Shown: in pieces, positions 11,156-22,278 of the stretch | Numbering within the stretch: position 1 is the stretch's first letter | Layout: each line of letters opens with the position of its first letter | NCBI RefSeq assembly: GCF_963678635.1 | Contig: NC_087062.1 | Coordinates: forward strand, 12,010,670 to 12,074,669 | Source: Symsagittifera roscoffensis | Lineage: Eukaryota; Xenacoelomorpha; Acoela; Convolutidae | Length of the DNA: 64,000 nt | Direction of reading: 5' to 3' | Program-made: the position numbers and the translations under genes | The notes under the pieces: model-generated | Database searches by the model: none | The model's input: the letters and a program-made list of their open reading frames with translations, nothing else | What the model was told of the DNA's origin: nothing

Positions 11156-13269
11156 TGTTGATCTATCAAAAATCAAGTTAACCAGAAGGCAACTAGACTG
11201 GGGAACTGTCTCATTGAAGTGACCCTGTGGTCCAGAGTTTCATTTAGATACTATAAAGATTCTTGAGCAAGTTATTTTTTTTTAGTCTTGATCGAAAATC
11301 GTACTGGAGATACCAGAGTTACTTGTCACGTCTTGAGCACCTAAGCTTAATCCCTTTAGATTGTTTCATCTGATGTTTTATGTTGATCTATCAAAAATGG
11401 ATCCAACGCATACTGTCTGGTGAAACATAACAAAAAAGAGTTCTTTTCCTTGTTTTCATAAACGCTCAATTGTTTTAGCTATTCACAGGGCTGGCTCTTG
11501 TGGCGTTCTCTTTAGTTTCTAGAAAGGGGAGTTTTTTTGCTGGTGTTCTTTGAAAAGTTAGCATCTTGATTTCCATGTCTAGTTGAACCACAAATTTTGA
11601 ACCACCATCTTGATTTCCATGTCTAGTTTAACCACAAGCACGAGAGATAGCGCCTCAGGAACTTAAGCGAATGGCTATGGAGCATGTCATTCGTGGTCTC
11701 AAATGTGACGTTAGTAAACGATTTTCAACCTCCCCTCACCCACAAAACACACATAGACAGACACCTATAAACTTCATTCGCTCTTCAAATGAAACAATGT
11801 GACGCCACTGAGCCACGACAATATAAGCCAGAATTTTTTGAGTTTGATAAAAACATACAAAAGCCAAAAAGCTCAAAAAAGTTTGAGAAAAGTGTTTGTT
11901 TATTATGTCCCCTCACCCTCGAGACACACAAACAAAACTCTTATCGCTCGTCAGAATATGTCGAAATATCTATCAAAATGAATAAGGCAAGTTTTGACCT
12001 GAAAACGTTATAACATATCGCATGAAAACTTATAGACTTAAGCCCTTTGAAACAAAATAGAAAACAAAATAAGTGGGAACAAAATAGACTTAAGCCCTTT
12101 GAAAAACTCGAAAAAAATCCCGGCACAATTTGCAAAAAATTGAGCATATTAAAAGTTGAAGGAGACCAAGAGAGTTATGAGTCCTAGCAAAATTTAATAA
12201 CATAATTTACCTGAAAAAAGTCTGTCACCTGATTTTAAGACTCTTGCTTATGGAAGAGGTAAAAATGTATTAAATCTCCGTCATTCTCAAACACAAAAAT
12301 TGCACAGAAACTTTTTCGACTGGTCAAAAAGAACAATTTGACGTCACTAAGCCGATGTAATGAAGGCTAAAATCCATGAAGCCGAAAAACGGAAAACACT
12401 TTGAGAATTTTTGACAAACCGAGATGGTAATATTACAAAGTTTTTTCAAATATTTTACGAGAGAAAAGTCTAGTCACCAATTGCAGTACCCTTGCTTCTT
12501 GCAAGGGTAATCATAGTAAAGATATTGTTAAGATTTTGAAATGATGTTAAACACTGATTCCATCTCTTGACACTTCAATTTTCTTCATATATTGTTTTTT
12601 GTCTGTCTTTTTGCTCTATGACAGGACTGTGGATTCTATGTAACTCAAGCTTCAACCTGCCAATGAGGTTGGCGCCTTTTTTTCTTGGCAGTATTTGAGG
12701 TGGTCTTAGTCTGGAATTTTTTTCTTGTAGAAAATGTAAATGCACATGAAAACCGAGTTTTTTTAATGAGTAGCACTTTTTTCTGTAACATTTTTTATTT
12801 TGGCATGCGTTGCTAACAGGCTAGCAATCATTTTTTGATTCACCTCCTTCAATACTTTGAGAATATCTAAGAAACTGTAAATTCAACAATTATTTCTGCA
12901 TTTTTTGTGCATTCTCAGATTTCGAAATTCTGAATCTGTATGTAAAAAGTAATCAGAGATCATAAAAAGTGTCTCACTTTCTTTTTATTCGAAGTGTTTG
13001 AAAATTAATCAACGAAAAACATCGCAATTGCTACTAAAATTCAAAAAAAAAATTTTAAACTTGTTTTTGGAATTAACTACACAGTTCACAGAGTTTAGAA
13101 CCTCAGTTTTGTTTACAATTTGATTTATTGTTTCATTCAAGCTAACAAGTAACATCAATAACTATGTCTCTACGGGTAAGTTTTAAAATCCGGAGCTATA
13201 TCTTTAATGTTACCTCCTTAACTCAAAATTCTCTCAACTTTCCTAGCCGTAAGAAAGTTAGGTAATATT
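11156..13269. other. AT-rich non-coding DNA with small local duplications
   Basis: No gene is recognisable. A segment with TTGATTTCCATGTCTAGTT is duplicated at about 11568-11630. ACAAAATAGACTTAAGCCCTTTGAAA-like text recurs at about 12035-12105. The segment 12465-12535 (AAAAGTCTAGT followed by ACCCTTGCTTCTTGCAAGGGT) matches the end of the repeat at 17400-17850, so a partial copy of that dispersed element is present here. GTGACGCCACTGAGCC (about 11800) and TTGACGTCACTAAGCC (about 12339) are also related. Confidence 0.55.
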
Positions 13270-16200
13270 AAAATTTGAAAAGAGCCAATTTTTTGCACTA
13301 TGGTGCGTGTTAATTGTTAGCCTCTTTCTCCTGAATTGCAGCGCCTCTAATACAAAAACTGAATTAATTTTACAATCTGAGGATGCGCAATTAGCATTAT
13401 AGGGAGCTGATTTTTTGTTCTATGGTGGTCTTTTAGAGAGTGGACCGCATCTAATTAGGGAGCTGGCTTTTTGATTTTAGGCGATCGTTTCTCTTTATGG
13501 TGTTTCGATTGCCACCCATTTTTCCTTTAAAATGTTGCTGATTAATGTAAGCAAATTAAGTACTTCAAAAAAATGAAGTTATTTTAAAGCCTCTAACTGT
13601 AAAAACTGAGGATAGTTGACTTTTTGAAATGTGATGCTTTTTTTTCTATGGTGCGTATTAAAGGCTAGCCTCTTTTTCCTAAAACAAACAACGTCTCTGA
13701 TATAAGTAACTAGAGTAATTCTAAACGGTGTAGATCTCAAAAAGGTGAACTGCAAAGAAAAGCACCTCTAAGTAGGAAGTAAATTTAATGTAGGTACTTT
13801 TAAAAACTGAAGAACTGAAGTAGTTTTTGAACATGTAAGAAGATAAGATTATTTTAAAACATGAAAATAGCGGATTTTTTGCTCTATGGCGCATGTGAAT
13901 TGCCAGCCTCTTTTTCCTGAAGTGCAGCGCCTCTAAAAAAGTAACTGAAGTTTTTTTAAAACCTGAAGATGCGCAAATAACACTTTAGGGAGCTTGAGTT
14001 TGTTTATTGCTCTTTTACGGTATTTAAGGGAGTGTGTCGAAACTAAGTAGGGATCTTGCTTTTTGATCTTTGGCGATTTTTTCGCTAAAGTTCAGTGCCT
14101 TCAAAAAATAAGAAACCTCAGCATTTTTTTAAATCTGAAAATGAACAATTAAGTTTTGGGTAGCTGATTTTTTTACTCCATGGCGGTCTTTCTGTTCTAA
14201 GGCTCATGATATTTGCCAGCCTCAGTTTTCAAGGTTCAGCGTTTCTAATATCAGAAATTTAGGTTACTTTAAATTCTTGGATGGACAAAAATGTGAGATA
14301 CAAACAGCCTGTATGTAATTTAAGTAATTTTGAAACCTGCAAATGCGCAAAAAGTAAAAAACACTGTAGGGAATTGATTCTTTGCTCTGTGGTGGTCTTT
14401 TAGAGAGTGTAGTGCAATTGAGTAAAGAATGGCTTTTGGTCTTTGGCGATCTTTTCGCACTACGTCGTATTAATTTCCAGCCTCTTTGACCTAAATAGGG
14501 ACTTACATTTTGGTCAATGGCGGTCTTTTTGCTCTATGGCGTGAATTTGCCTGCTTCTTTCTCCTAAAGTATGTAGTTTACTAATGTAAGCAACATTATT
14601 AACTATTACAACAGGTAACTTATAGAATAACTATTACAATATGTTACAACAGGTAAGAAAATAGAAAAACTATAAAAAATGAGGGGAGTTATTTTTTTTT
14701 GCTCTATGGCGATCTTTTTATTCTCTGGCGCGGGTGAAATGCCAGCCTCTTTTTCCTAAAACGCAACGCCTCTAATCTAAGTGTCTTAGATAACTTTAGG
14801 TGACTTGTAGATGTTGAAAAATTGGAACTGCACAGAAAGGAACATCAAGTGGGATGAAACTTTAACTTGACACTCATGAAAACTGGAGTAATTTTTGAGC
14901 CTGTAAGCAGATCTAATAATTTTAAAAACTGAACAGAGCTGATTTTTCGCTCAATGGTGCATGCTAATTGCCAGCATTTTTTTCCTGAAGTGCAGCACCC
15001 CTGAGGTAAACAGCTGAAAAAACGTTGAAACTGGAAGATCTGCCATTAACACGGCAAGAGTTAATTTTTTGCTCTTTGGCGGTGTTTTAGGGACTGTATG
15101 GAATCTGAGTAGGGAGCTTGCTTTTTGATAATTGGCGATGTTTTTGCTCCATGGCGCGTCAATTGCCAGCTTTTTTCCCTAAAGTCGGGAGTGGAGTTCT
15201 CCCCTTATGGCGGTATTTTAGCTCTATGGCGTGTTAATTGCCAGCATCTTTTTCTAAAGCATGTTGCTGACTAATGTAAACAAATTAGGTAATTTTAAAA
15301 GCAGAAGTAACTTTAAGACCTGTGAGTAAATTAAATAACTGTAAAAACTGGGGGTAGTTGACTTTTCAGTTTATGGCGCTTTTTTCGTTCTACGGTTCGT
15401 AATAGTCAGGAGTTGTATTTTTGCTCTTTGGCATTTCTTTTACTGTATGGCGTGTTAATTACCAACCGCTCTTTCCTAAGTACGTAACCAACTATTTTAA
15501 CCAATTTCATTAACTTTAAGTAACTTTAATACCTGTGAGTAACTAAAATAACTATAAAAACTAAGTGGAGCTGTTCTTTTTCTTTATTGCAGTCTTTTTG
15601 CTGGAAAATGCTTGGTAATTGCCAGCCCTTTTTCGTGAAATTTTGCCCCTCCAATGTAGGTAACTTGGAAGATGTTAGATATTACAATATGTGAGCTGCA
15701 CAAAAAGGCAGAATTAATAAGCAAATGACTTTAACGTAAGTAACTTTTCAAACTTCTAAGGGATTTGAATAATTTTAAATCATAAACAAAACTGACTATT
15801 CGCTCTCTGGCGTTTATTTTTTTCTTTGGCGCATGTTTTTTGCCAACCTCTTCTTCCTAAAGTGCAGCGTCTCTGGGGTCTGAAAATTAAGTTATTTTGA
15901 AACCTAAAGATGTGCAATAAACACTGTAGTGAGCTGACTTTTTCTGTCTATGGTGGTCTTTTAGCGCGTCCAGAGTGTCTACTTAAGGAGCTGGATTTTT
16001 GCTCTTCGGCTATTTTTTTTTGCTCTATAGCGTGTTAAATACCATCAAATTTTTCCTAAAGATCGTAGCTGACTATTACAAGCAGTTTAAATAACTTCAA
16101 AAGCTGAAGTAACCTTAAAGCTTGTAAGCAAATTAAATAACTTGAAAACTTTAAAAGAGCTGACGCTTTACTTAATGGCGTTTTTTTTGCTCTATGATGC

Positions 16201-16720
16201 TTGTTGATTGCCAACCCCTAAAACTTGTAGATAAACAAATGACAGCTGCGAATGAACGCATATCTAAGTAGAAAACAACTTCTATTTTTGTTAACTTGCG
16301 AGCAGAAGTACTTTTCCGACCTTGAAAAAACTTTTAAAAATTTTTAAAAAAAAACTGAGGGAGCCGACGTTTTGCTCTATGGCGGCCTTTAAGGTGATGC
16401 AGAGCATCTCAGTAGGGAGCTGAATTTTTTGCTCTATGGCGGCATTTTCACTTCAGTCAGGGCGTGTTAATTGCCAGACTCAATTTCCTAGAGTAGGTAA
16501 CTGACTAATGTAAGCAATTTAATGAACTTTGAAAGCTGAAGTAACATCAAAATCTGTCAGGAACTTGAATAACCTAAATATTGAAGGGAGCTAAATTTTT
16601 GCCCTATGGTGGTCTTTTTGTTCTTATGCTTAGTAATTGCCATCCCCTCTTTCTCAAGTCGAGCCCCTCTAATGTAGGAAATTTGAGTAACTTTGAGACT
16701 TGTAGATGTTTTAAAATGTT
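13270..16720. repeat. Irregular tandem satellite built on TTTTTGCTCTATGGCG
   Basis: Two phrases alternate throughout. One is T-rich plus GCTCTATGGCG or a variant, seen more than twenty times. The other is TTGCCAGCCTCTTTTTCCTAAAG, seen about sixteen times (for example near 13316, 13664, 13902, 14216, 14741, 14971, 15240, 15613, 15842). A larger unit beginning GCTGATTTTTTGCTCTATGGTGGTCTTTTAG and continuing to GGGAGCTGGCTTTTTG recurs near 13405, 13985, 14380, 15065, 15940 and 16365, spaced 400-980 bp apart. TAATGTAAGTAACTT-like links join the units. The units are diverged and of unequal length. No frame is conserved, so I read it as non-coding satellite. Confidence 0.85.
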
Positions 16721-17399
16721 AGCTGCAAAGAAAGACGTTCATCGCAATTCGACGCAATTTTTTTCTTGTCTCCGCACAGTATCAGGAACCACAAATAAAC
16801 TTCACATGGATTCAAATGCTACACAGTGTCAAAACCCTTTGAAAGGTGGTTTGATTGATATTGAAAACAATTGCCGAGAAAAGCTACCCAAAAAAACATA
16901 TTTAGTCTAGCTGAGAGCAAATAAAGCGACCAAATATGTCAATTACATTACGGTAAATCGAGGTTTAGCCATGACTAACTAGTTTTTGAAACTTTATTTA
17001 CCGCCCAGCCGTTACTGAAATTTGATAATCTCTAAAAAGGAACATCAACAAAGAGGCGCAGCGGAGCTTCACACTAAGCGCGATCGATGGCACAAGAAGA
17101 GAGCATTGCAAGAAAGCAGATCGGAAAGAAAATCAATTACGTCCAAAAAAATCTAGAAAATTACTATTTAAAAAAAACTGTTTAATTAAAATATAATCGC
17201 CTTTATCAAATGTAAAATAAGCCGACAAAACTTAGTTAATTTCCCTTAGAACCCAAAACGAAATTGTTGTCATGAAAAACATTGAATTATAAAGTTTATT
17301 CCAAGAATTTTCGCACCTTTTCAGATCCGAAGGGGAGCATAAAATTTGTTGTGTTTCACTTGAAACGACATAAAATGATGTCTATAATACAATAATAAA
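16721..17399. other. AT-rich non-coding DNA
   Basis: No gene is supported. The segment near 17045-17085 (AAGAGGCGCAGCGGAGCTTCACAC) resembles 29110-29140 (CAGAGGCAAAGCAGGGCTTCGCACC), which hints at another dispersed short element, but the match is brief. Confidence 0.45.
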
Positions 17400-17850
17400 A
17401 ACTGAAATAGCTTCGGCTGAATAAAAGTGAAACAACAAAAAAATAAATACTTAGTTAAAAATAAGTAAAATTACATATTGGAGAAGTTAATCGAAACACT
17501 GAACGCAATAACAAACAAAATTGCATGCAGCAATAAAATTAATTCCAAGATGTGTTAACTAAGCCGACAAAAAACAAAACCCGACAAATAAAGCCCGAAA
17601 GTTTTATTTGGAACAGAATACTTCCCGTTTAGGCCCTGATCAGATTCGAACCCAGTACCTTTGCCGTCCCAGAAGTATTCGTTACTTACAGGTTTAATGT
17701 GCCGGAAAAGCCTAAAAACTTGAAATTAATATGAACCAAGTTACCATTAGAAGATGAGTCCAGTGAAAAAAAAGTTGTTTACGGGGAAAAGTCTAGTACC
17801 CTGTTGTGAAACCCTTGCTAATCGCAAGGGTAAAAAACAACGAAAATCTT
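17400..17850 (-). repeat. Dispersed repeat with tRNA-like core (SINE-like)
   Basis: Read on the minus strand, about 17705-17625 contains a tRNA-like stretch with GGGTTCGAATCT, close to the pol III B box GGTTCGANTCC. The surrounding text aligns with 27640-28030: an AACTAAGCCGACAAAA-like block on one side and a short stem (ACCCTTGCNNATCNCAAGGGT type) on the other. A remnant of the stem end is at about 12465-12535. The T arm does not pair properly, so this is not a functional tRNA gene. A tRNA-derived SINE is the best reading. Confidence 0.5.
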
Positions 17851-18359
17851 ATGACAATGTTCTCGTTTGTTTATTTTAATTAGCAATGAAATAGTTTTAG
17901 TTAGTTAAAGCCACGGCTGATATTCTATGAAACGTTAAGCTCCTCATTTTCTTGCGGACAAAGCACGACGACAAACTGGAAGTAAATCTAAAAAAAAATC
18001 ATTGTTTTTAAGTTAGTTAATTCGAAAAAAGCGCTTCAATTCAATTCCGCTATTTTTGAAAAAGAGGCTTCCGGTCGAAATTTTCTTTCAAATTTGCACA
18101 TCACATGGCCATTATTTTTTGAAAAGACTTTGTTTCAGCATTGATGTATACAGTAAATTACATGAAAAACAAGGCCAAAAAACAATGGAAAAGAGTCAAT
18201 AAACGCAAGCAAAAAAACTTGTTTTTTTTTTAAATTTCTTAATTCGAGTTTCGAAGGAAGCAATAGATGCCCTCAAACCTCCTTGGAGTTCCAGAAAATT
18301 TTACGATTGGCTTTTTTTAGATAAAAATAATCCAGTTTGAGAAAACTGGACCAAAAAAT

Positions 18360-18700
18360 TAAAATTTGTATTTCGGTGGGAAATCAGTAGATTAAATTCC
18401 ACTTTCGAAACTTTCTTTGATATTGCAAAAACGTAAAGGTCACGGAAAACTTTCTCGACTTCTAGTTGAACTAGAAGCCGATAAAGTTTTTAGTGACCTT
18501 TACACTTTTGCTGTTCGACAGTGAGTTTGCCTTCCTTTTAACAAAGGTAAGTAACTGAACTTAAGAAAAAATCAGAAGTCAAACAGCGAAAAAGTAAATT
18601 TGAGCCTGAACAAATTTTGAGACTTTTCATGAAAAAACCGACAAAAATATCATCGCGATCTGTATAAGAGTCTGAATGAACTACATTCATCGACTCTTAA
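18360..18700. repeat. Dispersed repeat, copy 1, with 71-bp hairpin
   Basis: The segment from about 18380 to 18680 resembles 21540-21775: AAAATTCCACTTTCGAAACTTTCTTT, then TTTTGCTGTTCGACAGTGAGTTTG, CTTCCTTTTAACAAAGG, AAAGTAAATTTGAGCCTGAACAAA and ATAAGAGTCTGAA occur in the same order in both. The hairpin 18433-18503 (outer arms GTAAAGGTCAC and GTGACCTTTAC, centre CTTCTAGTTGAACTAGAAG) is imperfect but covers 71 bp. The two copies flank the carbonic anhydrase gene. Confidence 0.75.
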
Positions 18701-19209
18701 TAACCAAATATACAGAAAATTCCTAAAAATTAGTCCTGTTTGAAGGAAAGCTACAGAGTGATCGATTGAGACTTCCTGTATTCGTTTCACTATACGCCTT
18801 ACCATTCAGCTCTGAGTTATACATCGTCTCTTGGCTCTCATTTCCGGAAAAATGAAAGCTTGAAATTAGTCTTCCATACGCTCGATTCAGCAAGCATCGT
18901 ATGCAAGAGACGGCAACTTACTGACGGGAGACAGTGGCGACCCCCAACACATTACTGACTCGGTGTTTTATGTATACGAACAAAATTACGTACTTTGAAG
19001 TTGATCGCAACTCTGTACCTCAAAAACAACTTCTAAAAAAACAATTTGGGCTACCATACAAACCAATTAACACCATAATAATAAACTTTAAGTCTCTACG
19101 CATTAATACAAGAAAGTCTATTGGGAAACAAATATTGCAAATTAAAGCTATCAGTTGTGTCCATATTCATTTCGCAGTGGAAATTCGTCTTTCAATAGTA
19201 TTCGATTTT
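18701..19209. other. Region downstream of the carbonic anhydrase gene
   Basis: This is the 3' side of the minus-strand carbonic anhydrase gene. I see no AATAAA in the expected orientation close to the stop and no other gene. A plus-strand frame here has no recognisable protein character. Confidence 0.4.
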
Positions 19210-19986
19210 TCAACAAGACCAGAAAATCTTGCGTCCATTTAGAGGTTGAATCCATCGGTAGTTCGCCTCAGTTTTCTCATTTCTCAAATCCCCCAGACGA
19301 CGCAACTGATCCATGTACTTCTTTGCAACTCGAATCGGATCCTTGAACACGATGTGGAAAACCACTTCGGCGAATGGTGGGGTAGTCAGGGATCCCTGGT
19401 ATGCGAAGTACTCTGAGGTCCCGTGAGGAACCAGAGATCCGAAGTTGACAGCCGGAATCTGCACCGATCCTGGCTTTAACACCTTGTGGATGTAGCATCC
19501 GATACCTTCATCGAAGACATCTGCGGCTGCGGGATCGCTTTCGGGACCCTCGTCCATGAAGATTCCCCACACTGCTGCAACATCTTCCACTTCCTTTCCC
19601 TGTCCTGGAGCCCATTTGAAGACAAAATGAGTCTCACCGGAATGCTTCTGGCCGTCAATCAAGTGCTCACACCCATAGTCTCCTCCCTCTCCCCAGTGAG
19701 TATGGAAATGGTCCAGAATGTAATTGCCTTTCAACATGCTTCCAGACAATTGCCATTTGACACCGCTAGGGGGCGCGACACAGATCGTGTGTCCGTTATT
19801 CGTCAAAGTCCACTCGGCATGTCGATCGCCTTCCACTAACTCGAGTTTGAACCTTGGCAGCAGAACCTTCTCGGCGTCACATTCTCGGATGTCGATCGGC
19901 GATTGTCTCTTTCCATTTATGGAAAGTGGAAACTGCTTCGGCCAGCTAAATTGTTCCTTGTGGTGCCAGGAATTGTCAAAACTCAT
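19210..19986 (-). CDS. Alpha-carbonic anhydrase, cytosolic type, single exon
   Basis: The 258-residue protein is a complete alpha-carbonic anhydrase, which interconverts CO2 and bicarbonate. The length equals that of vertebrate cytosolic CA2 (260). The zinc ligands are His95, His97 (in FHTHWG) and His120 (in ETHFV). The proton-shuttle histidine is present as His66 (NNGH). Glu107 (CEH) and Thr201 in SLTTPP complete the active site, so it should be catalytic. There is no signal peptide or C-terminal anchor, hence a cytosolic enzyme. The start is the first Met, followed by MSFDNSW, which resembles the N terminus of cytosolic family members. No intron interrupts it, which is unusual for an animal CA gene. 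Which paralogue it is cannot be decided. Confidence 0.95.
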   Translation of the reverse strand: MSFDNSWHHKEQFSWPKQFPLSINGKRQSPIDIRECDAEKVLLPRFKLELVEGDRHAEWTLTNNGHTICVAPPSGVKWQLSGSMLKGNYILDHFHTHWGEGGDYGCEHLIDGQKHSGETHFVFKWAPGQGKEVEDVAAVWGIFMDEGPESDPAAADVFDEGIGCYIHKVLKPGSVQIPAVNFGSLVPHGTSEYFAYQGSLTTPPFAEVVFHIVFKDPIRVAKKYMDQLRRLGDLRNEKTEANYRWIQPLNGRKIFWSC

Positions 19987-21539
19987 TTTAAGAGAGATGC
20001 CTGAAAAAGCTGTTTGCTTTATTTTTGTTTTAAGCTAAAAAAATTCAACTGAATTAGAAATGAATTGGTTTGCTATGAATTGCAGTCACGATGCACTTTG
20101 TGGTACAAAAATTGAGTTTTAATCCAGCCACTGTTGTTTTTTAGCATGATTATCGGCATTAGCTCATATTTACGCGGTTAAGATGTGTGAATGAGCCTAA
20201 AACTTTTCAAGAAGATTGTTTTTTGAAATGGTATCGCGAAAAATAAATGAATCGTAGCTTAGTGATTTTATTGAAATAGAAACTTTTACGCTAAATTGGC
20301 AATCGGTTAATTGATAAACTAGATGTTTATGTGAAATCATTCCGTTTTCAGCACTAACTCGCCTTACACTTGCTGTTTAATGTAACATTCTGCCTGTTTA
20401 ATTTAACTTACAACCATCTATTTTTTATTATTGACGAACGGTTTTTAACCTCGAAATGAACTATCACATGACTTCAAGTTCAGCGAAGGATAAAGGAATA
20501 CATTTTTGCAACACACCATCTCAGCGAACCAATCACAGCAAAGGAAGCTGGCTACAAAAATATCATGCTTAATTGATAAAGATCAAACAAAATACAGCAA
20601 AATCAAAAATATCGCAATTTGCATGCATTTACTGAGAAAGTACAATTTTTCCAACAACAAAATTAATCAGCCCATTCGGTTTCGGAACATCTCTAGGCCT
20701 TCAAAAACTTCCCTTTCTTGATAAGCAGTTGCTCTTTGCAACTATGGTATGTCAACGCACTATTTAGGTTCGCGCTAATTGCATCCATAAATTGATATAT
20801 TCAACCAAAACCGTGATAAAGAACAAATTATATTTAAAAACTTATTTAAAAAACGGTTAGTTCAATCTTGTTAGTACAAACTATAAGTTTTCTTGAAGCA
20901 ATGTGAATTAGATACAAATGCATGGAGCTCCGAGTGGCAATCAAATCGATTTCTGCCACTGCCTAAACAAAACGGCATGACCACAATTTGTGGCAAGCAG
21001 CTGCAATTTCTCCACATTAGAAAATCAACAATTCGTCGCAAGGCAGTTAAATCAGGAAATTGAACAATATTTAAAGAGAACATAATCCTATTTTAACACG
21101 AATACGAAACAGTGTCCTATTATAAATGGGACACTGTTTCGTATTATAAATGTTCTAAATGTTTCCTACACGAATCCTATTATAAATGTAGGATTCTCTT
21201 ATAAATGTTCTAAATGTTCGCAAAATTTTCAACTCCCCTCCTAGATCCCAACGTCAAAAATGTCTGAAGTCAGTGAAAAACAATTTTTTCTTGATATTTT
21301 TCAACAATATATGAGGTAAAATGTTCTCCGGTTTACTCATAGCAACCGGAAATCATATTTGGATTTAACCTTTTAGTATCATCCCTAGAAAAATCTTCTT
21401 TCAGTTAATATTACTCAAATTCAAAATAAACAAAAGTCTTGAAATTTGGTGCTCCTTGCACAGAAATCAATTAAATTGTGTTTATTAATCCATTAAAATC
21501 TTTAGAACGCATCCTTTCGGTTTTCATTAATGCGACCAT
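19987..21539. other. Upstream region of the carbonic anhydrase gene, non-coding
   Basis: No gene is recognisable on either strand. The promoter of the minus-strand carbonic anhydrase gene should lie in the first few hundred bases, but I find no diagnostic element. Around 21080-21220 short hairpins and repeated TATTATAAATG phrases occur (listed separately). Confidence 0.5.
21101..21145. repeat. Perfect 17-bp stem hairpin in a TATTATAAATG cluster
   Basis: The arms 21101-21117 (AATACGAAACAGTGTCC) and 21129-21145 are exact reverse complements around an 11-base loop. Immediately downstream, TATTATAAATG, TTCTAAATGTT and CGAATCCTA repeat with a second small stem (AATCCTA/TAGGATT, about 21173-21197). 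It may be a small foldback element. Confidence 0.8.
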
Positions 21540-21775
21540 TTGAAAAATTTTTGTTTTGCCAGGAAGTCTGAAAATAAAATCCATTTTCGAAACTAAAAGT
21601 TGATCACGTTTTTCGAGAGCTTTATTTTTTTGCTGTTTGATAGTGGAGTTTGACTTCCTTTCAACTAAGGAAATGAACAAAAAAGCAAAAAGTAAATTTG
21701 AGCCTGAACAAAATTAAAAAAACTCTTCCAGAAAAACAAAAACAATCATCGTGACCTATATAAGAGTCTGAACAC
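21540..21775. repeat. Dispersed repeat, copy 2
   Basis: The same ordered blocks as 18360-18700 are seen, ending in AAAGTAAATTTGAGCCTGAACAAAA and ATAAGAGTCTGAA. The strong central hairpin of copy 1 is only partly kept (CGAAACTAAAAGTTGATCACG). The coding island begins 500 bp further on. Confidence 0.7.
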
Positions 21776-22278
21776 AAATATATTTTTTTAAAATTACCCC
21801 CAACTTTAATACTTTTTATCCCTCCTAAATTATGACCAAATAAAATGATAACTTAAATAAAATTAGTTAACAACTGACAAGGTAGATTCGGCTCAAAACT
21901 ATCCGAAGATTGAGCGCGAATCTACCCGAAAAAGACTAGTTTTTGTGAAATTTAGGCATGAATTTTGCAAAAATAGTTATACCCTTTCAAGTTTGCTTCA
22001 TTTACCAAATGCATAAAAAAAACTAAGTTAATAATTAAGTTAATTATGCATTATGGCGAATTGGTCGCTGCTAGAAAACCTTAATCTGAAAACTATGAGG
22101 TATTCAAAAATTATATAATTCATTTGATCTAGAAAATAGAAAAAAGCTATTCTCAAAAAATATACACAATTTCTAAAACTTATCTATCAACATTTAAGGC
22201 ACAAAATTAAGTAGCTTTTAAAAAAGAATTCTGTCCTCGAGATAGTTCTTTCTTCATTTTCATTTCTAGTGAAAAGCG
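21776..22278. other. Region downstream of the nephrocystin-3 gene, non-coding
   Basis: This stretch follows the stop codon of the minus-strand nephrocystin-3 gene. It is AT-rich with no gene recognised and no clear polyadenylation signal in the sense orientation. Confidence 0.45.

Noticed and set aside
17625-17712. A functional tRNA gene on the minus strand.
   Set aside because: A B-box-like sequence is present, but the T stem and acceptor do not pair and the text is shared with another dispersed copy.
18934-19242. A plus-strand protein gene overlapping the 3' end of the carbonic anhydrase gene.
   Set aside because: Low-complexity composition, no recognisable similarity, and it runs antisense into a well-supported gene.
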